Assembly (NCBI GenBank): GCA_965208015.1 | Contig: CBDBNT010000004.1 | Coordinates: 124,001 to 188,000, forward strand | Reading direction: 5' to 3' | DNA length: 64,000 nucleotides | Origin: Bin87 sp965208015 | Lineage (GTDB): Bacteria; Chloroflexota; Dehalococcoidia; Lucifugimonadales; UBA3495 | The notes under the pieces: model-generated | Databases searched by the model: none | Told to the model about the DNA's origin: nothing | Seen by the model: the letters and a program-made list of their open reading frames with translations, nothing else | Translations under genes and position numbers: made by a program | In this document: positions 24,927 to 32,952 of the stretch, piece after piece | How the letters are laid out: each line of letters opens with the position of its first letter | Numbering within the stretch: the first letter of the stretch is position 1

Positions 24927-26335
24927 CAGTGAGAGTAGGAAGTTTTCGTGAACAGCAGCAGAGGGAGCTGTGCGGCGTAGGCCGCGCCGGTCCCGCGTTG
25001 TCTGCTTGGTGCCCGTAGGCTACGGTGGTTCACCGGGGCAAGGTCTCCTGCCCCCGCCGCGGCGGCTACACCGCGGCACCGTATGTTTTCACCGCCCACC
25101 ACGTCGGCCTTGCATCTCCAGCGGCAGTTCTGGCATCTGAAGTTGTCCCGCGAGACTCGATTGCCCTTGGCGACGTGGCCGCAGTTGATGCAAGTCTGGC
25201 TGGTGTACTGCGCAGGTACGGCCACGAAGTAGCGGCCTTGCCAGGTGCATTTGTACTCCAGTTGCCGGCGCAGGTTGCTCCAGCGTTGGGCGAGTATCTC
25301 CCGGTTCAGGCTTCGTTTCTGGGAGACGTTCTTGCCGGGTTCTTCTACCGTGCCCGAGTTGGACTTGGTCAGGTTTTTGACCTTGAGGTCTTCGACGGCG
25401 ATGATGCCGTGGTTCCTGACGATGGCGGAGGTAATGCGGTGGTCGTGGTTGCGGAGCCTGACGCTGCGCTTGTGCTCAACGTTGCGGAGCTGGTCGCGTA
25501 GGGTCCGGTACTTGCGAGAGGGTATGCCGCGCCAGCGGAAACGGCGCTTGGTATAGCCGTCACGGCGTTTCTGGTTGGTCCAGCGGGCGCGTTCGTCCCG
25601 CAGGGCGGCGTCGCGGCAGCGTTGCATGCCGCGCTTGATGCGCCGCACTTCCTTGCGGTGCTCGCGGTTATCGACAGGCGGTACTTCGTAGTATTGCTGC
25701 TGGTCGTTGACGACCGTGAGACGGTTGGCGACGCCGCAGTCGCTGCCGCACGATGCGTACTTTGGCGGGCTGTATTGCATGGGCAGCAGGTTGTAGGTGA
25801 GGGAGACCGTTAGCTTCCTGCCGTGCTTGGTGATGGCGATGGAGCGTGGTTGCTGGTCGTTAGGCATCCGGTGGTCGGGGTGGAACCAGATGGTGGGCAG
25901 GCCCTTGATGTGGATTTCGGTTCTGCCGTCTGAGGTGGTCTTCAGGTGCTGGACGGCGGGCTCGCTGATTTCGAGGGTGCGGAAGTTGTATGGCGAGTGA
26001 GTGTCGGGGTAACCGGCGTCGGGATCGGCGTAGGCGCGTTTCCATGCGGTGTTGATGCGCTTGGCGACGCTCTCCAGCAGCCGCCGTGCGAAGGGTGTGA
26101 AGCGTGCGTCGTGGCGATGGAGATCAGTGATGCTGGCGTTCTGGTGGCGGAGCTTCTCCTTGCCGTGTCGGTGATCGCCGGCCATGTAGCGGCGTTGCAT
26201 GACGAGTGCATTCTGAAGTTCGCCGAACAGCGGCATGGCGTCAGCGACGTCGTCGTAGCCTTCGCGTGAGGTGTAGCCTCGGTACTGCATGGTGGCGGTG
26301 CGAGTGGGGTTCTGTGATTTGCGTTGCTTCGGCAT
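24926..26335 (-). CDS. tnpB: TnpB RNA-guided nuclease (IS200/IS605-type accessory protein)
   Basis: This protein of about 469 residues has the RuvC-like core of TnpB. The first acidic site is in CGSDCGVANRLTVV, the glutamate in IIAVEDLKVKNLT, and the third aspartate in CKADVVGGENI. The zinc finger CINC...CQNC lies between the last two. All three catalytic acids appear present, although the first block reads SDCG rather than the usual IDLG. The last 60 residues are basic and low in complexity and probably overlap the guide-RNA region, as in known TnpB loci. No TnpA partner is visible, so the element would depend on a transposase in trans. It sits between two surface-protein genes without breaking either. 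Confidence 0.85.
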   Translation of the reverse strand: MPKQRKSQNPTRTATMQYRGYTSREGYDDVADAMPLFGELQNALVMQRRYMAGDHRHGKEKLRHQNASITDLHRHDARFTPFARRLLESVAKRINTAWKRAYADPDAGYPDTHSPYNFRTLEISEPAVQHLKTTSDGRTEIHIKGLPTIWFHPDHRMPNDQQPRSIAITKHGRKLTVSLTYNLLPMQYSPPKYASCGSDCGVANRLTVVNDQQQYYEVPPVDNREHRKEVRRIKRGMQRCRDAALRDERARWTNQKRRDGYTKRRFRWRGIPSRKYRTLRDQLRNVEHKRSVRLRNHDHRITSAIVRNHGIIAVEDLKVKNLTKSNSGTVEEPGKNVSQKRSLNREILAQRWSNLRRQLEYKCTWQGRYFVAVPAQYTSQTCINCGHVAKGNRVSRDNFRCQNCRWRCKADVVGGENIRCRGVAAAAGAGDLAPVNHRSLRAPSRQRGTGAAYAAQLPLLLFTKTSYSH

Positions 26336-26385
26336 GGTTGCTACCTGCGCTCGGTGTTCCCCATTGCTTGTTCTTCCCTCAATGA

Positions 26386-26411
26386 AGTAGCGAAATCGCC
26401 TCGATAACTTT
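26386..26411. repeat. Inverted repeat flanking tnpB, left (5-prime) side
   Basis: It is the counterpart of 24901-24926. The 17-base core TGAAGTAGCGAAATCGC recurs exactly, in inverted orientation, at 45933-45949, behind the tRNA-Lys gene, far from any tnpB. Confidence 0.45.
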
Positions 26412-26926
26412 GGGTCTCTGGTCTAAGTGTGGCGAGACGTGGAGTTTGCGGTTTTGCGGTTATGTCCGGTATCGGATGGCGGCGGAATCTGCCGTCAGCT
26501 CGTGTCTCCGGTTGTGACGGCCTTTGATTTCATTCATGTTCGTCGTCGCGCCAGTGGCGTCAATGTGGTCGGCCCCGGCTGGTATTTCACTGGCTGCCTC
26601 CGTCGGTGGTGACGGGAGGCGCTGACATAACGTTACGGCATCGGCAGGGCGCGACGCCGTTTTTGGGCGCTCTCCCGGGCATGGGGACGCGGTTTGCGGG
26701 GACCGGCGGGGTGTAGGCGGGGAGCGGGCGACGCTCGGGTGACGGGGCGTCTGAAGCGGTTCACGGCTCCGGTGAGGTGAGGGAACGGCGGTTGGGACGA
26801 CGTGGTGTTGACTGTGATCAGCGGGTGGCGCGGTGGCGCTCCCGGGGCAAAACGGGGGCTGGTCACTACAATCCAGAATGTTGGGAGCCTTCCGCAAGGA
26901 AGGGCTGCGCGAGTGTTCTGGAAACC
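26412..26926. other. Intergenic region, right half duplicated at 29.14-29.35 kb
   Basis: No gene is supported. From about 26700 onward the sequence repeats at about 29138-29353 in front of the complete methyltransferase. It includes a CACTACAATCCAGAATGTT block and a hairpin formed by CCTTCC and GGAAGG just before the coding start, both conserved in the two copies. These are candidates for promoter and leader elements. Confidence 0.5.
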
Positions 26927-27352
26927 ATGGCCGACAATCCGCTAAATGCCGTCAACCGCGGCGTCTACATCGCCGACAACCTTGATTTCCTCAAGTCGTT
27001 GAGTGACGGGTGCGTCGACCTGGTGTGCATTGACCCGCCGTTCGCCAAGAACGAAACCTTCGGGCGAAAGAACGACAGGTCGCCGGATCCGCTGAAGCCG
27101 CCGCTGACGAACGAAGAGCGCATGACGGAGTTGGCGCTGCTGGGGCGTTGGGGCATTCGCAACGAGGCGGATGCCGAGAAGGCCGGCATTGACTGGCCGG
27201 ATACTCGCTACAAGGACTTCTGGTCTTGGGAGGGGGATGTCCACGAGTCTTGGCTGCGGGACATCGAGGACGACCATCCGTCCATTGCCAAGCTGATTGA
27301 CGTGACCAGAGACATTCACGGCGACGGCACCGCGGCCTACCTGTGCTACATG
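26927..27352 (+). pseudogene. Truncated duplicate of the DNA methyltransferase gene
   Basis: The first 142 codons align without a gap to the start of the intact gene at 29354 (constant offset 2,427 bp), including the catalytic motif DPPF in CIDPPFAKNETF. The similarity stops at YLCYM; the frame then runs on in unrelated sequence to a stop at 27514. The S-adenosylmethionine-binding motif and the HNH domain are lost, so it cannot be an active enzyme. The copies differ at a moderate number of positions, so the duplication is not very recent. The upstream leader is duplicated too. Confidence 0.8.
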
Positions 27353-27469
27353 TTCGAGGCCGTGGCTGGCGTCGCACACGGTGTGGCCCAGGACTTCGGA
27401 TATGTCAGCCGTCTGGTAGTTGTGCGCCTCGTTCTTCGCGAGGTGTGGCGTAACAGTGGCTGTGCTCAA
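27353..27469 (-). pseudogene. Possible 5-prime fragment of an unknown gene cut at the duplication junction
   Basis: On the minus strand AGGAG is followed at proper spacing by TTG (27469), and the frame reads STATVTPHLAKNEAHNYQTA before meeting the methyltransferase remnant head-on. It would be the first 39 codons of a lost gene. The evidence is only the ribosome-binding site and composition; I do not recognise the family. Confidence 0.25.
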
Positions 27470-27700
27470 GGTTCTTCTCCTTGTGGGTGTTCGTTTAGTT
27501 GGATGGTTCGTTGACCTTTGCGTTGCGCCGCCGTGCTGGCGGACCGACAGTGGCAACAGTTGTCGTCTGGTTAGTTGAAGTTGACCGGCGGCATTGCTTG
27601 GCGGCGGCTTGGCCGGAGTGTTCCGGTTCGTCCTGGAAGCGGCTGCCAGGCGCGTTTTGTCCGCCGTTGGCGGGTTGTTTCCGCTGATGCGAACAGTGGC

Positions 27701-27729
27701 GCGCTGCCGCGTCAATGACGCGGCAGCGC
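27701..27729 (-). terminator. Strong hairpin behind the 290-residue secreted-protein gene
   Basis: GCGCTGCCGCGTCA pairs perfectly with TGACGCGGCAGCGC (14 bp) with a one-base nominal loop. It is 30 bases past the stop codon. A TTTT follows on the plus strand, so it may also terminate plus-strand transcription. Confidence 0.6.
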
Positions 27730-27758
27730 TTTTCCCCGTGTCCGTTGTTGGCTTGGGA

Positions 27759-28631
27759 TTAACGCCCTTGGATGTGCATCTGCTGGCTGACCAGGAAGTA
27801 ACCTTCCGGCGCCAGCGGGAGGGTCCAGTCGACGAAGGGGTCAACGATCAGGCCCCGGTCTACCAAATCCTGATGATCATCGTCATCGGGCAAAGCGCAG
27901 ACGGTGCTGTGAGTGCCGTCGTCCTGTTGTACCCATTCTCCGTCGATCTTGGAGAAGCGCTTGGACTTGGGAGGTTCTTCCGCAAACCTTTCGACCTTCA
28001 TGTAGCCGCATTCGTGGAACAGCGGGTTGCCGTTCTCGCTCATCACGTAGGCGGTTTTGCCGCCGGCCTGGAGCGCGGGGTTCCAGACGTGGATGAGATT
28101 GCCGTCGGCGTCGTGCAGCATCACGGCGAGTCCTGCCATGTTGGCGAAGCACTCGGGCTCGTTGTCGCCGCCGATGACGCGGCGGACCTGGGCGTCCTTA
28201 CTGGCGGGGCCGTACATGTCGTAGATGCCGTTGCCGGCGTGTTGTAGCACCAGTTCTCCGTGAGGGTCGGGAGCGACCCTGCTGGGTTGGTTGTGAAAGA
28301 CCCTCAGCGCCCATGCGTAGTCCATCGCGTAGTACTTGCAGGTTTCGTCATCGGTCGGCATGGCGAACGAGACGGTCACCTTCTGGGGTACGTCGCCGTT
28401 GGAGCTGTCGTAGAGGTAGACGCTGAGGTCCTCGGCGTCGCCGAAGCGAACGCCGCCGGTGCCGATGAAGACGCGGGCGCCGCCATCGGGGTTGACGAAT
28501 TCGTTGTGGGCGACGTCCGCGTCGGCGCTGGCTGGCTGAGGGTTCAGGCCGACGTAGGCGCCGGTGCTGATGGCGATTGCCAGGGCCAGCGCGGCGGTAA
28601 CGGCGGTGATTTTCTTGATTCGGGTTTTCAC
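27759..28631 (-). CDS. Small secreted protein of the surface cluster (290 aa)
   Basis: I place the start at GTG 28631, because AGGAG lies eight bases upstream and it opens a perfect signal peptide (KTRIKKITAVTAALALAIA, then ASADADV). The longer open frame adds about 50 residues without signal character. The mature protein has no Calx-beta signature. It shows GGARVFIGTGGVRFGD, YLYDSSNGDVPQKVTVSF and four cysteines (TCKYY, ECFAN, ECGYM, TVCAL) that could form two disulfides, and ends with FVDWTLPLAPEGYFLVS. The signal peptide is close to that of the 1086-residue protein, suggesting shared export. Function unknown. Confidence 0.75.
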   Translation of the reverse strand: MKTRIKKITAVTAALALAIAISTGAYVGLNPQPASADADVAHNEFVNPDGGARVFIGTGGVRFGDAEDLSVYLYDSSNGDVPQKVTVSFAMPTDDETCKYYAMDYAWALRVFHNQPSRVAPDPHGELVLQHAGNGIYDMYGPASKDAQVRRVIGGDNEPECFANMAGLAVMLHDADGNLIHVWNPALQAGGKTAYVMSENGNPLFHECGYMKVERFAEEPPKSKRFSKIDGEWVQQDDGTHSTVCALPDDDDHQDLVDRGLIVDPFVDWTLPLAPEGYFLVSQQMHIQGR

Positions 28632-28739
28632 GTTGGAAATCTCCTGTGTGAGTTTTGGATTGGGCGGTGGTTGGTTATGGCCCGTCATGGCGCGTTCCGC
28701 CGCCTGGGTCGGAACAGCGCGGCCGTTGGTGTGTTCTCT

Positions 28740-29137
28740 TTCGTTCACCTCCTTCTGGTTGCTGACAACATTGTGTGGCAAGGGTGGGGAGTGTCGTTTC
28801 GTTGGGATGTGGTTCCCGGTTTGATGAAAGCTTCGGTGGGCGTGTCGGAATGGTTGGCGAAATTGCCGGTTTGGGCGAATGTCTTTCCTCTGATTTAGCA
28901 GTGGGTTTCTTCACGAGGCGTCGCAGCCAGTGTGGTGTCTTTCATCTCCCAACGACGCTGGGCGCGACGAGGCTGATCAGGCTGTTTCCGTAACGGCTCG
29001 CTGCCTTTCGGGTGAGGCACCAATGGCGCAGCGTTTGTTGCGTTCTATATGCGCCGATGTGCCAGTTGCCGGCGGCGGTATCGTCGCTGGCGAGGGATCG
29101 ATGCTGGGTTCAGTCTGTCTTACCGGTCGTGGCACGG
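28740..29137. other. Intergenic region without a supported gene
   Basis: It separates the secreted-protein gene from the duplicated methyltransferase leader. The open frames here are short and lack ribosome-binding sites; I see no repeat or RNA in it. Confidence 0.4.
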
Positions 29138-29353
29138 AGGCCGGCGGGGTGTAGGCGGGGAGCGGGTGACGGTTTGTGTGAAGCAGTTCGCGGTGCCGGA
29201 TGCGTTGAGAACCGGCGGTCGTGGCGATGTGACGTGCGCCACGATGAACGTTGGGCGCGGTTGCGCTCCCGGGGCAAAACGGGAGTGGGTCACTACAATC
29301 CAGAATGTTGAGAGCCTTCCAACAGGAAGGATGTTTTCGACGTTCTGGGAACC
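29138..29353 (+). repeat. Direct repeat of the methyltransferase leader (second copy)
   Basis: It repeats about 26700-26926: CGGGGTGTAGGCGGGGAGCG, CGCTCCCGGGGCAAAACGGG, CACTACAATCCAGAATGTT and the CCTTCC/GGAAGG hairpin recur in order, with a variable stretch between. Retention of the leader next to both copies suggests it contains the promoter. Confidence 0.65.
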
Positions 29354-31132
29354 ATGGCCGACAATCCGTTAAATGCCGTCAACCGTGGCGTCTACATCAG
29401 CGACAACCTGCCGTTCCTGAAGAGTTTGAACGACGGGTGCATCGACTTGGTGTGTATCGACCCGCCGTTCGCCAAGAACGAGACCTTCGGGCGGAAGAAC
29501 GAGAAGTCACCGGATCCGCTGAAGCCGCCGTTGACGCGGGACGAGGAGCAGGCAGAGCTGGATTTGCTGAAGCGTTGGGGCATCAACAGTCCGGCAGAGG
29601 CCACGGCCAAAGGCATTGACTGGCCGGAGACGGCCTACAAGGATTTCTGGAGTTGGCAGCGGGATGTCCACTCGGAGTGGATTCGGGACATCGAGGACGA
29701 TCATCCGGGCGTCCACAAGCTGATTGAAGCCACGCGGGAGATCCACAGTGACGCCACCGCGGCTTACCTTTGCTACATGGCGGTGCGGCTGTTCGAGATC
29801 CGGCGCGTGCTGAGGGACACGGGCAGTCTGTACCTGCACTGCGACCACACGGCCGGTGCCTACCTGCGCCAACTGCTGGACGCAATCTTCGGCAACGGAG
29901 CCGACAACGGGCCAGGATTTCGAAATGAAATCAACTGGCGGAGTACCACAGCACATAGTGACTCGAAGCGGTTCGGAGCCAACACCGAAACTATCTTGTT
30001 CTACTCCAGATCTGAGCACTGGCACTGGCAAAAACTGTTCCAGGATTACGATGCCAAGCACTTGGCTCGTTTCCGCTTCAAAGACGCTGACGGACGACTG
30101 TGGCAGGACGACAACCTGACTGCCAAGGGCCTTTCCGGAGGAGGATACAGATACGAATACAAGGGGGTAGATTCCCTGTGGAGAGTACCCATATCCACGA
30201 TGGAAGAACTCGACCGGCAAGGGCGATTACACTTCACCAGCACTGGCGGCATCCGCCGCAAGAGGTACCTTGACGAATCACAAGGACGCCCCGTACAGCA
30301 ACTATGGGATGACATCAACCCCCTGAACTCGCAATCCGCAGAGCGTACCGGCTACCCTACTCAGAAGCCTGTGGCCCTCGCCGAGCGCATCATCAGGGCT
30401 TCCTGCCCCGAGGGCGGCGTGGTGCTCGACTGTTTCGCCGGGTGCGCCTACGTGGCGGTCGCTGCCGAGCGGCTCGGCAGGTGCTGGGTAGCGTGCGACA
30501 TCAATCCTCGGGCCTGGACGGTCTTTGCCCGCCAGTTTGACAAGCCGAAGCTGGTTCGTCTGCGCTGTGCGGAACCTGCTTACAACCACCGGGGGCGCCA
30601 GGCGTCGTTCCTCGATGAAACGGTGTACGTTTACGGCCCTGAGGAACTGCCGATGGACACGATACGGATTGACGCTGACCTGCCGTCGCCGTTGCCGCCG
30701 TCGCCGTTGCCGGTTCCGCCGGCCAGCATCTTCACCAAGGACGAGATGCTCGAAGCTCTGTTGGACCTGTCAGATTACGAGTCTTGGTGTTGCGGCTTCG
30801 CCAACCGGATGTCGAATGGCGACGTGGTTCGCACTCTGAACAACTTCCACTTGGATCACCTTGATCCAAAGTCGAAGGGCGGCGACGACGAGATTTTCAA
30901 TCGGGTTCCCATGTGCCCGCATCACAATACGCGGAAGAACACCCGACGGGTTTACCTTGACGATTATCGCCAGGAGATCGCGGACTCTGGGGAGCTGCTG
31001 GTGGCCAATGTCGCCGACTTGGTGGACCTGCGTTGGGCGGCAGGTCAGGTGCGTGAGATCTGGTTCCGAAAGCGGGCGGCCCTGCCGTCGCAGATGGACT
31101 TCCGGGGGCGTACTTACGTCTTGCGGAAGTGA
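29354..31132 (+). CDS. DNA methyltransferase fused to an HNH nuclease (592 aa)
   Basis: This is a beta-class amino-methyltransferase: motif IV DPPF near residue 36 (CIDPPFAKNETF) precedes the cofactor motif (VLDCFAGCAYVAVAAERLG, about 360-378), with PTQKPVALAERI just before it. Such enzymes methylate adenine N6 or cytosine N4. After a proline-rich linker (SPLPPSPLPVPP, about 440), the C-terminal 150 residues carry an HNH-type site: HLDHLDPKSKGG, then NRVPMCPHHNTRK. One chain would therefore both modify and cut DNA, which is unusual: HNH enzymes normally pair with a separate methylase. It may instead be a methyl-directed or phase-controlled defence enzyme. The gene is followed by tiny overlapping genes on the same strand. 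Confidence 0.85.
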   Translation: MADNPLNAVNRGVYISDNLPFLKSLNDGCIDLVCIDPPFAKNETFGRKNEKSPDPLKPPLTRDEEQAELDLLKRWGINSPAEATAKGIDWPETAYKDFWSWQRDVHSEWIRDIEDDHPGVHKLIEATREIHSDATAAYLCYMAVRLFEIRRVLRDTGSLYLHCDHTAGAYLRQLLDAIFGNGADNGPGFRNEINWRSTTAHSDSKRFGANTETILFYSRSEHWHWQKLFQDYDAKHLARFRFKDADGRLWQDDNLTAKGLSGGGYRYEYKGVDSLWRVPISTMEELDRQGRLHFTSTGGIRRKRYLDESQGRPVQQLWDDINPLNSQSAERTGYPTQKPVALAERIIRASCPEGGVVLDCFAGCAYVAVAAERLGRCWVACDINPRAWTVFARQFDKPKLVRLRCAEPAYNHRGRQASFLDETVYVYGPEELPMDTIRIDADLPSPLPPSPLPVPPASIFTKDEMLEALLDLSDYESWCCGFANRMSNGDVVRTLNNFHLDHLDPKSKGGDDEIFNRVPMCPHHNTRKNTRRVYLDDYRQEIADSGELLVANVADLVDLRWAAGQVREIWFRKRAALPSQMDFRGRTYVLRK

Positions 31133-31229
31133 GTGACGACCTTTGACGCGGAAAGGCGGTACGGCGTGTCCTACGCCTGGCTGTGCCTGCAAATGCCACT
31201 GCCGTTGTGAAACGGCTAGGAGGTTTCTG

Positions 31230-31445
31230 ATGAACTTTTGGGAACAGCACCACCAACACCCCCCACGTGCGGTCATCTTCAGACAGCCAGACCGGCGCGA
31301 CACTCACGTATGTCTCTGGTCTGCTCTTGAATACCATGACGACAACATTTTGTGGAACTTCGGAGAAACGCGGCAACGCTGGTTCCACATGAATGTCCCG
31401 CTCCGCAGTGCGACGCGCAACAATGAAACGCTGTGCGGCATTTAG
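31230..31445 (+). CDS. Small hypothetical protein (71 aa)
   Basis: The start ATG follows AGGAGG at seven bases, so translation is well supported. The product is aromatic and histidine-rich (MNFWEQHHQHPP, DDNILWNFGETRQRWFHM) with no recognised family. The open frame extends upstream to 31143 through a Cys-rich stretch (CPTPGCACKCHCRC), which would be included only with a TTG start. The next gene begins at the base after its stop codon, so the two are probably co-translated. Confidence 0.5.
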   Translation: MNFWEQHHQHPPRAVIFRQPDRRDTHVCLWSALEYHDDNILWNFGETRQRWFHMNVPLRSATRNNETLCGI

Positions 31446-31844
31446 TTGCCGAACAGCATCACTATGTTGGACATCAATTGGTTTGCCTTTGAGGACCTTT
31501 CCATCATTGACCGTGGTACAGCAGCCGATCCGACCTTTAGTGCCATGCAGGAGATTACCTGCATGGACTGTCGAGAGTTGCTGACCTACGGCATGCTGCG
31601 GGTCATCCAACGATTGACTGGCTTGCTGGAGCAGGTTGGCCATGCCTATGTCTTGGATACTCCGCTCATCCACGGAAAGCGCGTCACGGAATCAAGCGCC
31701 CGCGATGGCATTTGCAATGAGCAGTTTGCGCCGATCTGCGCTGGGGCGTACGGTAAGCCGTACTCTTACTTCGTTGATGTCCAGGAGGAGCCTGAACGGA
31801 TTACCTGTCTGGACTGCATCCGGCAAGTGACTAAGTTAGGATGA
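31446..31844 (+). CDS. Small protein with paired CxxC knuckles (132 aa)
   Basis: A TTG directly abuts the stop of the preceding gene; an ATG at 31464 is the alternative start. Two similar blocks, ITCMDCRELL and ITCLDCIRQV, lie at about residues 38 and 121 and could supply the four cysteines of one zinc site. Similar short zinc-binding proteins are frequent in phages and actinobacterial islands, without known function. It overlaps the next gene by an ATGA junction, which indicates translational coupling. Confidence 0.55.
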   Translation: MPNSITMLDINWFAFEDLSIIDRGTAADPTFSAMQEITCMDCRELLTYGMLRVIQRLTGLLEQVGHAYVLDTPLIHGKRVTESSARDGICNEQFAPICAGAYGKPYSYFVDVQEEPERITCLDCIRQVTKLG

Positions 31845-32056
31845 CCGCAGCCATGATGCAGCTGACGGAATACTGCGACCCATTCCCAAATCCTCTGACA
31901 CTGGTCGAACACACTTGGGACTGGCAACACGTCCAACCGAAAATTACCCAGAAACTCGCCGAATTGGCCATCAACCAAGCATCGGATCAGATGGTCGAAC
32001 TGGCCGAGATGGTGCCCTCCGCAATTGCGGGGGCAATGCGCATTTTCGGCATATAA
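31841..32056 (+). CDS. Small hypothetical protein (71 aa)
   Basis: The ATG overlaps the preceding TGA (ATGA), so it is translationally coupled to the zinc-knuckle gene. The chain is mostly helical (QPKITQKLAELAINQASDQMVELAEM) and ends in an amphipathic GAMRIFGI. No family is recognised. Its position in a run of five or six overlapping small genes suggests a phage-derived module. Confidence 0.45.
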   Translation: MTAAMMQLTEYCDPFPNPLTLVEHTWDWQHVQPKITQKLAELAINQASDQMVELAEMVPSAIAGAMRIFGI

Positions 32057-32125
32057 GACACCTCTAGCAGAAACACGCTTCCATCAATCGTACCCGACGA
32101 AAATGCAGGTTCCTATGAAACAGTC

Positions 32126-32233
32126 ATGATCCAGCTGGCCAACGCCATCTTGGCACGGCTAGGCGGCAAGGCTCAGGCACGCCGCTATGGTGCAAAGATA
32201 CCCAAGAGCGAAGATGGTGCGCAATTACATTGA
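32126..32233 (+). CDS. Very short ORF (35 aa)
   Basis: The frame reads MIQLANAILARLGGKAQARR and ends at TGA 32233, overlapping the next ORF by 20 bases in another frame. Evidence is only strand, spacing and the tight packing of the neighbours; it may be non-coding. Confidence 0.25.
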   Translation: MIQLANAILARLGGKAQARRYGAKIPKSEDGAQLH

Positions 32234-32315
32234 AGTCGTTCAAGCCGCCAACGAAATGAGAGAAATGCGACTCACCCGCGAACGCGCAGAAACGACGGTC
32301 CAGTCTCAAACATGA
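32214..32315 (+). CDS. Very short helical ORF (33 aa)
   Basis: MVRNYIEVVQAANEMREMRL is a charged helix. Its TGA overlaps the ATG of the following membrane peptide (ATGA), which supports it being translated. Confidence 0.35.
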   Translation: MVRNYIEVVQAANEMREMRLTRERAETTVQSQT

Positions 32316-32476
32316 TTGTGGCGGTCATTGTCGGCTTGGTGGTGTTTGCGTTCGGGCTGGCTGTTCTCCAGTACGAAGCGCGGCGCCGGGACTGGACGCT
32401 GAAGGTCATTGGTCACGCTCTGGCGTGGGGTGGTCCGATTTGCGCCGTAGCTCGGGCAGCCTGCGAACTAGCATGA
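32312..32476 (+). CDS. Single-pass membrane peptide (54 aa), holin-like
   Basis: A hydrophobic helix (IVAVIVGLVVFAFGLAVL) is followed by a basic stretch (EARRRD) and a second, weaker hydrophobic segment (WGGPICAVARAA). It starts at an ATGA junction with the previous ORF and is followed by a strong hairpin, so it is the last gene of the small-gene run. Size and topology fit a holin-like or toxin-type membrane peptide, which is only a guess. Confidence 0.45.
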   Translation: MIVAVIVGLVVFAFGLAVLQYEARRRDWTLKVIGHALAWGGPICAVARAACELA

Positions 32477-32484
32477 TACCAGCC

Positions 32485-32508
32485 AGCCCTTGCAGTTCTG
32501 CAAGGGCT
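32485..32508 (+). terminator. Terminator-like hairpin ending the small-gene run
   Basis: AGCCCTTGCAG and CTGCAAGGGCT form an 11-bp perfect inverted repeat nine bases past the last stop codon. The plus side lacks a T-run. Converging minus-strand genes begin beyond it. Confidence 0.5.
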
Positions 32509-32597
32509 GAAATCATCCAGAAGAGGTGTTGATGGACCATGAGCGAAGGCGCATTCCCTAAGTTCACCGCCATGTCTTTTCTTGAGTCTGTTATTGC

Positions 32598-32903
32598 TTA
32601 CCTGCATATGCTTCTTGCTGGGCGTAAACGCGTTACGTACGGTGCTATCAATCCCTGGTTGACCATGTAGTTTTCCCTGATTTTGCACCATGCACATGGG
32701 TCTGCCATTTGCCAGCCGGCTTGCCGTGCCGCCAGTACAGCATTGTCGAGGGATGGGAAGCTTCCGAGGTAGTTCTCGTACTTTTCAGGTGGGTGAGCGC
32801 ATCCCTGGAAGTGAATTTCTCTGGTGATCCTGTTGATCCAGTGCTTCCGCTTCGGCCAAAGCGTTGCTCGTCTCTCAGGGATGCCTACTTGGCAAATTTG
32901 CAT
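32598..32903 (-). CDS. Small Cys/His protein resembling an Ada-type metal-binding module (101 aa)
   Basis: The start follows GAGGTG. The central segment has IHFQGCAHPPEKYENYLGSF, then DNAVLAARQAGWQMADPCAWC, giving a C-x(n)-C-x2-C pattern with the 'SL..A...G......PC..C' layout of Ada-like metal-binding folds. That is a structural resemblance by eye, not a family assignment. It is the most distal confidently coding gene of the minus-strand set that starts at the second zinc-ribbon cassette. Confidence 0.5.
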   Translation of the reverse strand: MQICQVGIPERRATLWPKRKHWINRITREIHFQGCAHPPEKYENYLGSFPSLDNAVLAARQAGWQMADPCAWCKIRENYMVNQGLIAPYVTRLRPARSICR

Positions 32904-32952
32904 TCTGCACCTCGAATGTTTGATTGGGGGTCTATTATTGCCTCTGCGAGGG

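Noticed and set aside
26942..27844. A 300-codon minus-strand frame across the methyltransferase remnant.
   Set aside because: It is mostly the reverse of the duplicated methylase, and the corresponding frame over the intact copy is broken.
29957..29966. TAGTGACTC as the missing left inverted repeat of IS1-like copy B.
   Set aside because: It lies inside the methyltransferase coding sequence at a conserved position and matches too few bases.
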